NCBI RefSeq assembly: GCF_032271945.1
Contig: NZ_CP130319.1
Location: 4,731,001-4,795,000, forward strand
Direction of reading: 5' to 3'
DNA length: 64,000 bases
Source of the DNA: Paenibacillus sp. MBLB1832
Lineage (GTDB): Bacteria; Bacillota; Bacilli; Paenibacillales; NBRC-103111
Positions 33,962-43,427 of this stretch are shown here, in pieces. Position numbers and translations under genes: made by a program. The notes beneath the pieces were generated by a model, which was not told the DNA's origin, did not search any database, and saw only the letters and a list, made by a program, of their open reading frames with translations. Positions within the stretch are counted from its first letter, which is position 1, and every line of letters begins with the position of its first letter.

Positions 33962-34200
33962 ACGGAGTCTACCCCATTTTAATCGTATACGGCTTATGGG
34001 CCATTGGACTAATTATTGTTTTACTACTTGGCTATCTCGTGTATGACAAACGTTACAAAAGCAACGGAGCAGCAACTCCCACCACACCGCCGAACGGTTA
34101 TTTATCCACGCCTGAGGTATTTATAGATCCCAAGGACGGCCTCACCTACCGTGTCTATTACAATCCCCGCACGGGAGACCGCGCCTATATTCGCGAATAA
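33958..34200 (+). CDS. Small membrane-anchored protein
   Basis: 80 residues: one N-terminal membrane helix (about 5-28), then a Thr/Pro-rich linker and a soluble tail (VFIDPKDGLTYRVYYNPRTG). It starts within the YbjQ stop codon (ATGA), so it is translationally coupled and may work with the YbjQ protein. No family recognised. Confidence 0.72.
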   Translation: MNGVYPILIVYGLWAIGLIIVLLLGYLVYDKRYKSNGAATPTTPPNGYLSTPEVFIDPKDGLTYRVYYNPRTGDRAYIRE

Positions 34201-34203
34201 CCG

Positions 34204-34262
34204 AAAAAAGCCTTATCAAGAGTTGAGATCACGGTGATCTCTAGCTCTTGTAAGGCTTTTTT
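34204..34262. terminator. Bidirectional terminator
   Basis: AAAAAAGCCTTA and TAAGGCTTTTTT with an inner stem (GAGATCAC-GGTGATCTC). It serves the YbjQ pair and the convergent nucleotidase gene. Confidence 0.92.
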
Positions 34263-34276
34263 TCACAACCAACATC

Positions 34277-35869
34277 CTACTCCCAAATTACTTTCCAGTT
34301 CCCATTCACAGTTGCTTCAATGGTCCCCCGCTCCATGATATAGCCTGCCAGCAGCTCCGCAACGTCCGTCGGAATATCCTTGATCACAGGCTTATCCTGG
34401 AACATTGCATAATTGCCGCCGCCAGCCGCGCGATAATTGTTCATCACCACATCAAAGGAACGACCGAGATCCATCGGCTTACCTTCAAAATCAAGCTGGA
34501 CAACGCGGCTCCCGATAGGGCGGGAAATATTCAATGTATAGGTAATACCTTCCCACATGTCATAGTTATAGTGCGCTGGCTTCGGTTCCATAAACGATTT
34601 GCTTACACGAACTTCGCCTTCATCAGTCAGCTCAAAGTATTCCGCGGATTGCTCCAAGGCATCCTTAATGTCCTGTCCAGAAATGCGGATCACCTTCAAG
34701 GTATTGGGATAAATATAGTTCGAGACGATATCCCGCATCGTGATGCGTCTCGGAAATCCTGGAGACACGTTATCGAACAATGCGGTATTCGAGATAGGGG
34801 CACCCGACAGCTCCATCTGAACATGATTAATAAATTCAATAAGCGCATTGTCCGCCAGACGAATTTTCATCGGATCTTGCACCAGCATATCGCCTGTTAA
34901 ATGGCCGATCGGTTGATCCAGCCACACTTGTGTCTTAGCCTCATACGATTCGTTCTTCCCAATCAAGTCGCTATCCGCTTCCACATTCGCAACAGAGAGC
35001 AGCATCGATTGTTTGGAGCGAATTTGCCACTTTCCCTCCACCTTCTCGAGTTCAAGCTGCACTTTTCCGAGCGAGACACCAGCAGTACTTGGCTGCACAA
35101 TGGTAACACCATTAATTTGAGCTCCTGCAATGCTTCTATGCTGATGACCTGTAAGCAGAACGTCGATACCATCCACTTCCATACACAGCTGGTAGCCTTG
35201 ATTCTCGCCCGTCAGCGGCTCCGAGGGTTCGCCTGTTTCGATATCTCGTTCGAATCCGCCATGATAGGAGACGACGATGACGTCTGCACCTTCTACGCTT
35301 TTCATGTGCTGAATCCAAGTACGAGCTGTCGAGATCGGATCTTCAAAACGAATGCCTGCAATATGTTTCGGATCCTCCCAATTCGGGATGTAAGGCGTCG
35401 TCAAACCAAGAATGCCCACGCGAACTCCTTCTGGCGACTCCTTAATTACATACGGCGGTCCGAAGAACGGAGCTCCTGTCTCCTGATTCACGATATTGGC
35501 ACTCAACCATGGAAAATTGGATTCACGAATCGCTTTCTGCAAGACAGCCAGTCCATAATTAAATTCATGATTACCAAGAACTGCTGCATCATAGTTCAAG
35601 TAATTTAGCCCCATAACCATGGGATTTATCGGTTCATTATCGAGTCGGGCATGGTGATAAGCGAGCGGTGTCCCTTGTATGAGATCACCATTATCGATGA
35701 CAATCACATGATCGCCTTTGGCCCGTTCTTGTGCGATAAGTGACGCGATTTTTGTCAGTCCAACCTCATTCGGCTTATTATTTGCGTAATGAATGGGAAG
35801 CATATTCCCATGGAGATCGCTCGTTTCCAAGAGGATAATATGAGCCGTTTGCTGACGTAAGGAGGTCAC
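34277..35869 (-). CDS. 5'-nucleotidase / cyclic-nucleotide phosphodiesterase family
   Basis: About 530 residues. An N-terminal metallophosphatase domain (about 10-285) with ligands in ETSDLHGN, DNGDLIQG, GNHEFNYG, and TGHQHR, then a C-terminal 5'-nucleotidase substrate domain (about 330-500; AAGGGNY). There is no signal peptide, so it acts in the cytosol, unlike secreted UshA/YfkN types. The GTG at 35869 is chosen (GGAG eight bases upstream); a GTG three codons earlier is possible. It is divergent from phnD and shares a promoter region with Pho boxes, which suggests phosphate scavenging. Confidence 0.87.
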   Translation of the reverse strand: MTSLRQQTAHIILLETSDLHGNMLPIHYANNKPNEVGLTKIASLIAQERAKGDHVIVIDNGDLIQGTPLAYHHARLDNEPINPMVMGLNYLNYDAAVLGNHEFNYGLAVLQKAIRESNFPWLSANIVNQETGAPFFGPPYVIKESPEGVRVGILGLTTPYIPNWEDPKHIAGIRFEDPISTARTWIQHMKSVEGADVIVVSYHGGFERDIETGEPSEPLTGENQGYQLCMEVDGIDVLLTGHQHRSIAGAQINGVTIVQPSTAGVSLGKVQLELEKVEGKWQIRSKQSMLLSVANVEADSDLIGKNESYEAKTQVWLDQPIGHLTGDMLVQDPMKIRLADNALIEFINHVQMELSGAPISNTALFDNVSPGFPRRITMRDIVSNYIYPNTLKVIRISGQDIKDALEQSAEYFELTDEGEVRVSKSFMEPKPAHYNYDMWEGITYTLNISRPIGSRVVQLDFEGKPMDLGRSFDVVMNNYRAAGGGNYAMFQDKPVIKDIPTDVAELLAGYIMERGTIEATVNGNWKVIWE

Positions 35870-35922
35870 TCGTTTCACTCCATTCTATATGTTTGTCATA
35901 TTTTACATGTTACTTTGTCATA

Positions 35923-35973
35923 TTAACAAATACTTCACACTATCTTCCATCTTGCTTGTGATAGTGTTATAGT
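35923..35973 (+). promoter_or_regulatory. Pho-box promoter of phnD
   Basis: TTAACA (35923), TTCACA (35934), TTCCAT (35945) and a weak TTGTGA (35956) recur every 11 bases, the spacing of Bacillus PhoP boxes (consensus TTAACA-like, N5). A -10 TATAGT follows at 35968-35973 with no good -35, as in PhoP-activated promoters. The start would be near 35980. Control by PhoPR under phosphate starvation is inferred. Confidence 0.68.
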
Positions 35974-36008
35974 ACATCATAGATAAAAATTAAACGGAGG
36001 TCAAAAAG

Positions 36009-36959
36009 ATGAAAAAATTAACTCTACTCAGCTTATCCATGGTTGTAGCTGCAGGTGCTCTTGCAGGCTGCGCGAAAAAAGAAGAAACAAAGCCTTCCGC
36101 TTCAGCAGCGGCAACAGCAGCAGCTGCAGGATTCGTGCCAAAAGAACTTCGCGTTCAATTCGTTCCATCCCAAAATGCTGAAACGCTTGAAGCAAAAGCG
36201 AAACCGCTTGAGAAACTGCTTGGCGACAAATTAGGCATTCCAGTAAAAGTTTCCGTTTCCACGGATTACAACGTTGTTATCGAAGCGATGTCATCCAAAC
36301 AAGTTGACGTTGGTTTCTTGCCTCCGAGTAACTATGTGGTTGCTCATGATACACGTAAAGCAGCTGATCTACTTGTACAAGCACAACGTTTTGGCGTTGA
36401 CGATGCAACAGGTAAACCAACAACGGAGCTTGTTGACTTCTACAAATCCGAAATTCTTGTTAAAGCAGATTCCCCAATCAAATCCATTGCTGATTTGAAA
36501 GGCAAGAAAATGGGCTGGCAAGGTGTTACTTCCGCTGCTGGTTATGTGTACCCAGGTCTTGTATTGAAAAATGCAGGCGTAGACCCTGTGAAAGATGTAA
36601 CAGGCGTTCAATTCCAAGGGCATGATAAAGCTGTAATCGCGCTTCTTAACGGTCAAGTTGACGCTGTAGGGGTGTTCCAAGATATCCGTACGAACATGTT
36701 GAAAGACTACCCAGATATCTTCAAACAAACGAAAGTTCTATCCTACTCCGATAAAATTCCAAATGATACAATCGCTGTTCGTTCCGATATGGATGCAGCT
36801 TGGAAGAAAAAAATTCAAGATGCTTTCATCGCGATTGGCAACGATCCAGAAGGCAAAAAAGTTATTATCGATGTTTACACACACCAAGGTTATGTAGCTA
36901 CTGACGATAAGAAATTCGATATCGTTCGTGAAGCTAACAAAGCAATGGGCTTGAAATAA
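36009..36959 (+). CDS. phnD: Phosphonate/phosphite/phosphate-binding lipoprotein PhnD
   Basis: 316 residues: lipoprotein signal with lipobox ending at Cys21 (ALAGC), an Ala/Ser linker, and a PhnD-family type II binding domain (about 45-316) with LEKLLGDKLGIPVKV, SSKQVDVGFLPPSNYVV and KGKKMGWQGVTSAAGY. It binds organic phosphorus outside the membrane for the PhnCE transporter encoded in the opposite direction 0.5 kb downstream. GGAGG precedes the ATG. Codon use is of the highly expressed type. The preferred ligand (phosphonate, phosphite or phosphate ester) is not evident. Confidence 0.9.
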   Translation: MKKLTLLSLSMVVAAGALAGCAKKEETKPSASAAATAAAAGFVPKELRVQFVPSQNAETLEAKAKPLEKLLGDKLGIPVKVSVSTDYNVVIEAMSSKQVDVGFLPPSNYVVAHDTRKAADLLVQAQRFGVDDATGKPTTELVDFYKSEILVKADSPIKSIADLKGKKMGWQGVTSAAGYVYPGLVLKNAGVDPVKDVTGVQFQGHDKAVIALLNGQVDAVGVFQDIRTNMLKDYPDIFKQTKVLSYSDKIPNDTIAVRSDMDAAWKKKIQDAFIAIGNDPEGKKVIIDVYTHQGYVATDDKKFDIVREANKAMGLK

Positions 36960-36973
36960 TCGTTAACACAAAC

Positions 36974-37023
36974 TAAACCACGTCATCATGAACCTCACAG
37001 AACATGAAGATGTGGTTTTTTCC
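36974..37023 (+). terminator. Terminator of phnD
   Basis: AAACCACGTCATCATG pairs with CATGAAGATGTGGTTT with small mismatches, followed by six T. Confidence 0.88.
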
Positions 37024-37171
37024 CTCTCCTTTGACATTCTATTCCAGACTTTCCTTGCATAAGATGAAAATGGCACGCCCGTACAAGCTTCTTGTTTACT
37101 TTTGTCGCACAATTGTTTACATTTGAACTTAGGCCGATCGTGTCATAACTCATGATGGGGTGAAAAACGGA

Positions 37172-37417
37172 ATGTTTGAAATGCTAATTATGCGTAAGAC
37201 CGAAGTAATCATCCGATGTGGTAAAGATGAAGTACGAGGGGTTATTGCACAGTACTACCCCGAATTCCAATTGTTAAAAATTAACAATATCATGATTCCC
37301 ATCGGACTCATTGAACAAATTGAGATCATGAATCCTGACGATACCAGCTCTCATTCGCCATTGCGTGAGAGTCGCGTTCTCCACTTGGTCACCCAACGAG
37401 TTGGAGCTTCACAATAA
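37172..37417 (+). CDS. Small protein of unknown function between phnD and phnE
   Basis: 81 residues. The first 50 form a beta-rich pattern (MRKTEVIIRCGKDEVRGVIA, LLKINNIMIPIGLIEQIEIM) like small SH3/Sm-type barrels such as DUF2642, which I cannot confirm; the tail is polar. The ATG at 37172 is preferred, with GGGGTG nine bases upstream. Not recognised as part of known phn systems. Confidence 0.55.
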   Translation: MFEMLIMRKTEVIIRCGKDEVRGVIAQYYPEFQLLKINNIMIPIGLIEQIEIMNPDDTSSHSPLRESRVLHLVTQRVGASQ

Positions 37418-37427
37418 GAATCAGCAG

Positions 37428-37475
37428 AAGAAGGCTGTTTCTCAGGGGCTAAAACCCTTAAGAAACAGCCTTCTT
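37428..37475. terminator. Bidirectional terminator before phnE
   Basis: AGAAGGCTGTTTCT pairs with AGAAACAGCCTTCT, with an inner stem of GGG/CCC. It lies between the small gene and the convergent phnE. Confidence 0.88.
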
Positions 37476-37479
37476 TGCG

Positions 37480-39054
37480 CTACACGATCCGTTTTCGAAG
37501 GGCGCCCGAGATGAAATCAATGATGGATACCATCACGATAATCCCGATCAAAATAATACCCACCCGCGGCCACTGTCTTGCATTCAGTGCGAAAATCAAC
37601 GGTGTTCCAATACCGCCGGCACCGATGATACCGAGCAACGTAGCGGAGCGAACATTGATCTCGAAGCGGTACAAGGTAAACGAGATGAAATCCGGAATTA
37701 CTTGTGGAATTACCGCGAACGACATACGCTGCCAGAAGTTCGCGCCTACGGCCGTCATTGCCTCTGTAGGCCCCATATCCATGTTCTCGATCGCTTCGGC
37801 ATAGAGCTTGCCTAACATCCCTACAGAGTGAAGCCCCAGCGCCATAACACCCGCGTAGGCGTTCGGTCCAACGGCTTTGATGAAGATCAGCGCCATAATG
37901 ATTTCAGGAACCGTTCTTACAATGCTTAAAAATAGTTTGCCTGTCGCCGATACCGCACGGAATGGACTCATGTTCGCCGCCGCCCAGAAGGCAAAAGGCA
38001 AACAAACAATCGCAGAAACGAAATTCCCCAGGTAGGAAATCGATAAAGTTTCCAGCAACCCGCGAAGCAAATCCTCTCCTTCAGGGATATAGACATATGC
38101 CCAATCTGGATGAACCAAACCTTTCAGCATCGCAATGGTTAATACTTTCGTTGTCGGTTGGAAGCCTGTTAATTCAAGTCCTGTCAAAGCCCAGATGATG
38201 AGGCCGATCACAGCAGCCCAGCCAATGATTTTGTACACTTTGGCACGTGATGGCGACATCGGTTTGGCGCTGCCTTTCAGCAAGAACATGCGGAACCGCG
38301 TGCTCACCAAGTCAATAATAACAACAACGAGCAACGTATAAATCACGATGGCACAAGATTGATCATAACGGAACAAATCTAACGTATTTTTGAGCAGAAG
38401 ACCGATTCCGCCTGCGCCAACCAAACCGAGAATGGCAGAAGCACGGATACTCACTTCAAATGTGTACAGAAAATGCGCGAGATACGTTGGCGCTACTTGT
38501 GGCAGCACACCGAAACGAATCAACTTCAGCTTATTCGCGCCCACAGCTGTCATCGCTTCCAGCGGCCCTGGATCAATCGCTTCCGTCGATTCATAGGAGA
38601 GCTTAGAGATAATCCCGAACGTGAAGAAAATTAACGCCAACGTACCCGCTGTAGGACCGAAGCCAACAACGACAGCAAACAGCGCGGCATAGAGCAAATC
38701 TGGAATTGTTCGTGTGAAATTCAGAATAAATCGTGCTGGATACGACAGCCAAGGCGATGTCGTCACATTTCGTGCTGCTAGTAACGCCATCGGAAAGGCG
38801 AACAAGCCTCCAATAAGCGTACCGATAATCGACATCTGGATCGTCTGCGCCATCGGCTTCCAGATATCCGCAAAGAAGGCCCAGTCTGGGGGGAACATTT
38901 CACCTACGAACTTAAGAATTTCTGGTGTTCCTGTGACCAGCCTGGTCAGTGTCGCATCGGTCTGATAGATACTTCCGATCAGGAACAGCACCATGATAAT
39001 AAGTGTCACATAAAACTTCGTGCGAGGAGGTTTTTTGACTGCAATTGAACTCAT
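37480..39054 (-). CDS. phnE: Fused double PhnE phosphonate ABC permease
   Basis: 524 residues, twice the usual 260-280. Two homologous halves: each has about six membrane helices and the inner-membrane coupling motif EAMTAVGAN (166-174 and 430-438), followed by a GAGGIG turn (214-219 and 478-483). A linker with charged residues lies at about 255-275. It is a natural PhnE1-PhnE2 fusion, so one polypeptide makes the whole permease pore. The start overlaps the phnC stop codon (ATGA), so translation is coupled. Confidence 0.9.
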   Translation of the reverse strand: MSSIAVKKPPRTKFYVTLIIMVLFLIGSIYQTDATLTRLVTGTPEILKFVGEMFPPDWAFFADIWKPMAQTIQMSIIGTLIGGLFAFPMALLAARNVTTSPWLSYPARFILNFTRTIPDLLYAALFAVVVGFGPTAGTLALIFFTFGIISKLSYESTEAIDPGPLEAMTAVGANKLKLIRFGVLPQVAPTYLAHFLYTFEVSIRASAILGLVGAGGIGLLLKNTLDLFRYDQSCAIVIYTLLVVVIIDLVSTRFRMFLLKGSAKPMSPSRAKVYKIIGWAAVIGLIIWALTGLELTGFQPTTKVLTIAMLKGLVHPDWAYVYIPEGEDLLRGLLETLSISYLGNFVSAIVCLPFAFWAAANMSPFRAVSATGKLFLSIVRTVPEIIMALIFIKAVGPNAYAGVMALGLHSVGMLGKLYAEAIENMDMGPTEAMTAVGANFWQRMSFAVIPQVIPDFISFTLYRFEINVRSATLLGIIGAGGIGTPLIFALNARQWPRVGIILIGIIVMVSIIDFISGALRKRIV

Positions 39055-39824
39055 TCCTCCTGCACCCCCAGAAGCTCATCCCGCTTAATGGCGCGGCCAT
39101 AAATTTCAGAGAATACATCGTCTGTCGCTGCCGCTACAGGTCCATCATAGACGACTTGTCCTGCGCGCAGTCCGATAATCCGTGTTGCATACTCGCGGGC
39201 AAGATCAAGGAAGTGAAGATTAACGACGGTCGTGATGCCCAACTCGCGATTAATTCGTTTCAGGTCATCCATGACCTGACGCGTTGTTAGTGGATCTAGT
39301 GAAGCTACAGGCTCGTCCGCCAAAATAATTTTCGCTTCCTGTGCCAGTGCGCGGGCAATCGATACCCGCTGTTGTTGACCACCGGACAATTCATCGGCGC
39401 GCGAATACGCTTTTTCACGGATATTGACACGTTCCAACGCTTTCAGCGCAAGGTCAACGTCCGCTTTGGGAAACAATCCGAACATCGTGCGCAGTGTGGA
39501 ATGATAACCGACACGGCCAGACAGGACGTTGCGGAGGACGGTTGATCTTTTGACCAGATTAAACGTTTGGAAGATCATCCCGATATCTCTGCGCATGCGT
39601 CTTAGCTCAGCGCCCTTCGCTTTCGTGATGGATTTGCCATCGATGATAATGTCGCCGCTCGTCGTCTCATGCAGCTGATTAATAGAACGCAGCAAGGTGG
39701 ACTTCCCGGCCCCTGATAGACCTACGATCACGACGAATTCCCCAGGATGTATGGTTAAATTAATATCTTTTAAACCAATTGTTCCATTCGGATATACTTT
39801 GGATAGATGTTTAAACTCGATCAT
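39051..39824 (-). CDS. phnC: Phosphonate ABC transporter ATPase PhnC
   Basis: 257 residues: Walker [10 protein letters not shown] (35-43), signature LSGGQQQRV, Walker [13 protein letters not shown], and switch His in VNLHFLDLA. The PhnC family match is strong ([35 protein letters not shown]). Energises import through the fused PhnE, with PhnD as likely binding protein. No Pho box is evident upstream of this gene. Confidence 0.92.
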   Translation of the reverse strand: MIEFKHLSKVYPNGTIGLKDINLTIHPGEFVVIVGLSGAGKSTLLRSINQLHETTSGDIIIDGKSITKAKGAELRRMRRDIGMIFQTFNLVKRSTVLRNVLSGRVGYHSTLRTMFGLFPKADVDLALKALERVNIREKAYSRADELSGGQQQRVSIARALAQEAKIILADEPVASLDPLTTRQVMDDLKRINRELGITTVVNLHFLDLAREYATRIIGLRAGQVVYDGPVAAATDDVFSEIYGRAIKRDELLGVQEE

Positions 39825-39956
39825 ATAAGTCCTACTTTCTTTATACAGTTTTCAATGAATTCGACATTCAACTGACTACATTCCACGGATGCCGACAAAA
39901 TCCTTTTTTCTAGCATAACCTTTAGAAAAAATTACTATGCCCTTGTACACAACAAT

Positions 39957-39991
39957 GAAAAAGGCCTCCATCACCCGTATGGAGACCCCTT
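39957..39991 (-). terminator. Terminator of the nickel/cobalt permease gene
   Basis: On the minus strand GGTCTCCAT, ACGGGTG loop, ATGGAGGCC, then five T. Confidence 0.87.
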
Positions 39992-39994
39992 TGA

Positions 39995-41026
39995 TTACGG
40001 ATGATATTTCGCACCCCAGCGCTCTTCAATCCTCATGCCCTTCCAGACCGCAATGGACACGATCCATGCGATGACGAACAACGCGACAAGAAGGAAGCCC
40101 AACGTGCCAAAATCAATCTCCTGCAGCCACGTCCAGAACGTCCCCTCCATGCTGAACTCTTCCGATAGCACCTGTCCGAGCTCGATCACTCCGATGATGA
40201 GAGCTGCAATGACCGCCAGAGCCGTAACTGTCAAATTGTAATACAGCTTGCGTACCGGCGTGTGGAACGCCCATTTGTAAGCTTTGGTCATAAACATGCC
40301 GTCTGCCGTGTCGAAAAGGCTCATCCCCGCTGCGAATAACAGCGGCAAGGAGATGACGCCGACGAACGGAATCGCATCCTTCGCCGCATGCGCGGAAATG
40401 GCGAGCAGCGCGATTTCACTTGCGGTGTCAAAGCCTAATCCGAAGAGAAAGCCTAACGGATACACATGCCAGCTTTTCCCGATGAACCCGAACAACGGTT
40501 TAATTAATCGGGTGATGAAGCCGCGGGACTCCAACAGCTCTTCAAATTCACTTTCGTTTTGCTTGCCGCCGCGGAACTTCAGAAACATTTTATACAGGGA
40601 GATAAGGATTAAAAGATTAATGATTCCGATGATGACCAGGAATAATCCTGACACGGATGCGCCAATTACCCCACCAAACCGCTGCATCCAAGGAAGTTCG
40701 CGCTCTGCCCATTGTACCGAGAATGCCGTCACGATCGCCATAATAAATACGACCGACGAGTGACCTAATGAGAAGTAGAAGCCAACGCCAAGCGGGTTTC
40801 TTTTCTGCTGAACCAGTTTCCGTACCGTATTATCAATCGCGGCAATATGATCCACGTCAAACGCATGTCGCATGCCGAGCGTGTAAGCTAGAAGTCCAAT
40901 GCCCCAGAAAGCTGGTGAAGATTTGGCTACGGTGTAAAGTCCAATTAGTCCTACTACGTGTAAAAGGATAATCACGAACACATACCCGCCCCAGTTTTTC
41001 CGATCTTTCAGCAAAGATTTCCACAT
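39995..41026 (-). CDS. Nickel/cobalt permease, NiCoT (HoxN/NixA) family
   Basis: 343 residues with about eight membrane helices and the NiCoT signature in helix II, RHAFDVDHIAAIDNT (about 53-67), plus GFDTASEIA and the SLGHSSVVF segments. It imports nickel and/or cobalt. GGGAGGGG precedes the ATG. A 28-bp dyad immediately upstream looks like a NikR operator, and nikR lies 14 kb away in the window. Nickel rather than cobalt is favoured by that, but the sequence alone does not decide. Confidence 0.92.
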   Translation of the reverse strand: MWKSLLKDRKNWGGYVFVIILLHVVGLIGLYTVAKSSPAFWGIGLLAYTLGMRHAFDVDHIAAIDNTVRKLVQQKRNPLGVGFYFSLGHSSVVFIMAIVTAFSVQWAERELPWMQRFGGVIGASVSGLFLVIIGIINLLILISLYKMFLKFRGGKQNESEFEELLESRGFITRLIKPLFGFIGKSWHVYPLGFLFGLGFDTASEIALLAISAHAAKDAIPFVGVISLPLLFAAGMSLFDTADGMFMTKAYKWAFHTPVRKLYYNLTVTALAVIAALIIGVIELGQVLSEEFSMEGTFWTWLQEIDFGTLGFLLVALFVIAWIVSIAVWKGMRIEERWGAKYHP

Positions 41027-41052
41027 GGTTGTCTATCATCCCCTCCCGAATC

Positions 41053-41080
41053 GTGTTACGAATAATTAATAATGTAGCAC
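41053..41080 (-). promoter_or_regulatory. Probable NikR operator
   Basis: GTGTTAC (41053-41059), 14 bases, GTAGCAC (41074-41080): an inverted repeat GTGYTAC-N14-GTAGCAC spanning 28 bp, the same overall span as the E. coli NikR site (6-16-6). A second palindrome, GCACACGTGTGC (41077-41088), overlaps its right end. It lies 27 bases before the permease start codon. Confidence 0.62.
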
Positions 41081-41197
41081 ACGTGTGCATGAATGAGAAG
41101 ATGAACGCGGAATTTTTGTAAAGAATTCTAAAAGAGATCTGCTATAATAGATACCGTTCCAAATGCTGATCGTTTGAAAAAGGAGGAGATCCGCTGG

Positions 41198-42001
41198 ATG
41201 ACTTTACGAACGTACAAGCTTTTTACGGTGGGGCTGCCGGTCCTCATTATCGGAGGATTCGAGTACATCCGTCATGCATATTTACTTCGTTATTTAACGA
41301 TGGAAGCTGGCAATTTTACCATTACCATCATTACATTATTGCTTTCCTATCTTTTTGCTACCTGGATGTTTAATCGGATTGAGCGCAGCAATGAAATGAT
41401 TCTCCTTAGCGAGGCTCGCCGCGCGGTATTTGAAGAACGTGAACGCTTGGCGCAAGATTTGCATGACGATTTAGCGCAAACGCTTTTCTTCCTGAACGTA
41501 ACTTTGCGGCAAGGCAACCTGGAAGAAGCTAAAGCAGCTGTCTCCGAGATCGATAACTCGCTGCGGCAGGCGATTTTTAATTTACGGACGCCGCCTGAGG
41601 AAGGGACTTCTTTGGGGCAACGCATTGTTACCTACTTAGAAAACTGGCGCTTAGTGACAGGCATTGAACTTGAAACAACGATACAATTAAAGGAAGATAG
41701 CTTTACCCCCTCGGAAGAAGTCCAGCTCTTCGGCATTATCCAGGAGGCGTTTACGAACATTCGCAAGCATTCGATGGCCACGGCAGCTGCGCTGCTGCTG
41801 AAGGCGGATGGGACAGGCTGGCAGCTTCACATCACGGATAATGGCTGCGGGTTTCAACTTGGCAACGCTAACGACACGACCTATGGGATTAAGCTCATGC
41901 AGAAGCGTGCGGGAGATCTCGGAGCAGAACTGAGCTTACGTAGTGATCTTGGTGATGGAACTAATTTGATGGTTACAGCGAAAAGAGAGGAGCACCTCTG
42001 A
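41198..42001 (+). CDS. Sensor histidine kinase, NarL/DegS type
   Basis: 267 residues. Two N-terminal membrane helices (about 10-60), then a HisKA_3 dimerisation domain with the phosphoacceptor in RLAQDLHDDLAQTLFF (about 90-105), and a short HATPase domain (about 170-267; N-box FTNIRKH, DNGCGF). There is little extracellular sequence, so it senses through the membrane or another protein. The ATG at 41198 follows AGGAGGAG. The stop codon overlaps the regulator start (TGATG). Confidence 0.9.
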   Translation: MTLRTYKLFTVGLPVLIIGGFEYIRHAYLLRYLTMEAGNFTITIITLLLSYLFATWMFNRIERSNEMILLSEARRAVFEERERLAQDLHDDLAQTLFFLNVTLRQGNLEEAKAAVSEIDNSLRQAIFNLRTPPEEGTSLGQRIVTYLENWRLVTGIELETTIQLKEDSFTPSEEVQLFGIIQEAFTNIRKHSMATAAALLLKADGTGWQLHITDNGCGFQLGNANDTTYGIKLMQKRAGDLGAELSLRSDLGDGTNLMVTAKREEHL

Positions 42002-42663
42002 TGGCCCAAATCATGCCTTACCGTATATTAATCGTCGATGATCACCCTCTCGCCCGCAAAGCGATTCGCAGTATGCTGGGAGCGGCCCCTGACTTCCTCA
42101 TTGTTGGCGAGGCCAGTAACGGCGAGGATGCCATTCAACTGTGCGGCGAAGTTGCACCCGATGTTGTTTTAATGGACATCCACATGTCCCCGATGGACGG
42201 GCTCCAAACGACGCGGCTCATGAAGCAAGCCTATAGCTACATCCGCATCGTTATGCTGACGGTCTCGGATGATGTGGCAGACCTCTTCACTGCCTTGCAA
42301 TTCGGGGCTCAGGGCTATCTGCTCAAAAACATGGATCCCGACGAATGGCTCAGTTATTTGCGCGCCTTGCTCGATGATAACTCCGAAATCGCGCGCGGCA
42401 TGGCGGACAAGCTGTTCAGCAGGTTCCGGTCCCCCGCGAGTGCTCAGCCTGAAGGGCCCAGCCCTCACATGCTTACGACCCGTGAGCAAGAAATCACGGC
42501 TTATGTGGCCTTAGGCGACAATAATCGGATGATTGCCGAGAAGCTGCTTATTTCAGAGCATACCGTTAAAAATCATATGAAAAACATACTCGTGAAACTG
42601 TCACTTGAGAACCGTGTCCAGCTCACCGCTTTTGCGATCAAGCATGGATTGACGCGGAAGTGA
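42001..42663 (+). CDS. Response regulator, NarL/FixJ family
   Basis: 220 residues: receiver (1-120; VDDHPLARKA, phosphoacceptor in VLMDIHMSPMDG) and LuxR-type helix-turn-helix (about 150-215; LTTREQEITAYVALGDNNRMIAEKL). Overlaps the kinase gene by one base. The following gene, ycnI, is 130 bases downstream on the same strand and is a candidate target; no binding site was identified. Confidence 0.92.
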   Translation: MAQIMPYRILIVDDHPLARKAIRSMLGAAPDFLIVGEASNGEDAIQLCGEVAPDVVLMDIHMSPMDGLQTTRLMKQAYSYIRIVMLTVSDDVADLFTALQFGAQGYLLKNMDPDEWLSYLRALLDDNSEIARGMADKLFSRFRSPASAQPEGPSPHMLTTREQEITAYVALGDNNRMIAEKLLISEHTVKNHMKNILVKLSLENRVQLTAFAIKHGLTRK

Positions 42664-42792
42664 GACGCATATTTTGCTAATTGGACAAAACTCGTCGAAA
42701 AAATAGCCCACTCGAGTCATACTCAACCGCTTGTACATGGGGTAATATGGACAACATGATAAGAGTCGAACTTGAGAGGGGAAATTATTTCC

Positions 42793-43419
42793 ATGTTTAA
42801 AAAGTTTATGATGACTGCAAGCTCCATGTTGATCGCATCCATGCTCTTAGTCGGGATCGCAAGCGCTCACGTTGTTGTTTATCCGAAAGAAACGACACAA
42901 GGCACCTATGAAGTATTCACTGTTCGTGTACCGTCTGAGAAAGATATTGCTACGACGAAAGTTGAAGTGAAGTTTCCGATTGATTCGGTAGCCATTTCTC
43001 GTTTCGAACCAAAAGCAGGGTGGAAATATGAGATCGCGAAAGACTCTGCTGGGAAAATCACTGGCGTGACTTGGACGGCGACTGGTGACGGTCTGGGCAG
43101 CACCGAGTTTGGCGATTTCAGCATGCAAGGTAAAGTGGCTGCTGCCGCTACGCAAATCGTGTGGAAAGCGTACCAAACGTACAAAGATGGTTCAGTTGTA
43201 GAATGGGTTGGCGCGAACGGATCGGATAAGCCAGCCTCCGTTACGACGGTGAAAGCTGCTGCAGGCGCAACTACGGACAGCCACGGCAACGTAACCGCTG
43301 GGGCACACGCTGAGGCGGGCAAGGATTCATCATCGAAAACATCCCTCTACCTTTCCATTGCGGGAGTCGTGTTTGGCGCATTGGCGTTAGTTGTATCGTT
43401 GGTGCGTAGACGCGCGTAG
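42793..43419 (+). CDS. ycnI: YcnI family copper-binding membrane protein
   Basis: 208 residues: signal peptide to residue 25, mature N-terminus His26 (ASA-HVVVYPKETTQG), the monohistidine-brace copper ligand of YcnI (DUF1775), the domain itself to about residue 135, a linker, and a C-terminal membrane helix (about 185-203) before RRRA. GAGAGGGG lies upstream. Bacillus YcnI is encoded beside YcnJ and is thought to be a copper chaperone on the outer face. Here ycnJ is at 23302. Confidence 0.88.
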   Translation: MFKKFMMTASSMLIASMLLVGIASAHVVVYPKETTQGTYEVFTVRVPSEKDIATTKVEVKFPIDSVAISRFEPKAGWKYEIAKDSAGKITGVTWTATGDGLGSTEFGDFSMQGKVAAAATQIVWKAYQTYKDGSVVEWVGANGSDKPASVTTVKAAAGATTDSHGNVTAGAHAEAGKDSSSKTSLYLSIAGVVFGALALVVSLVRRRA

Positions 43420-43427
43420 AATAATTG

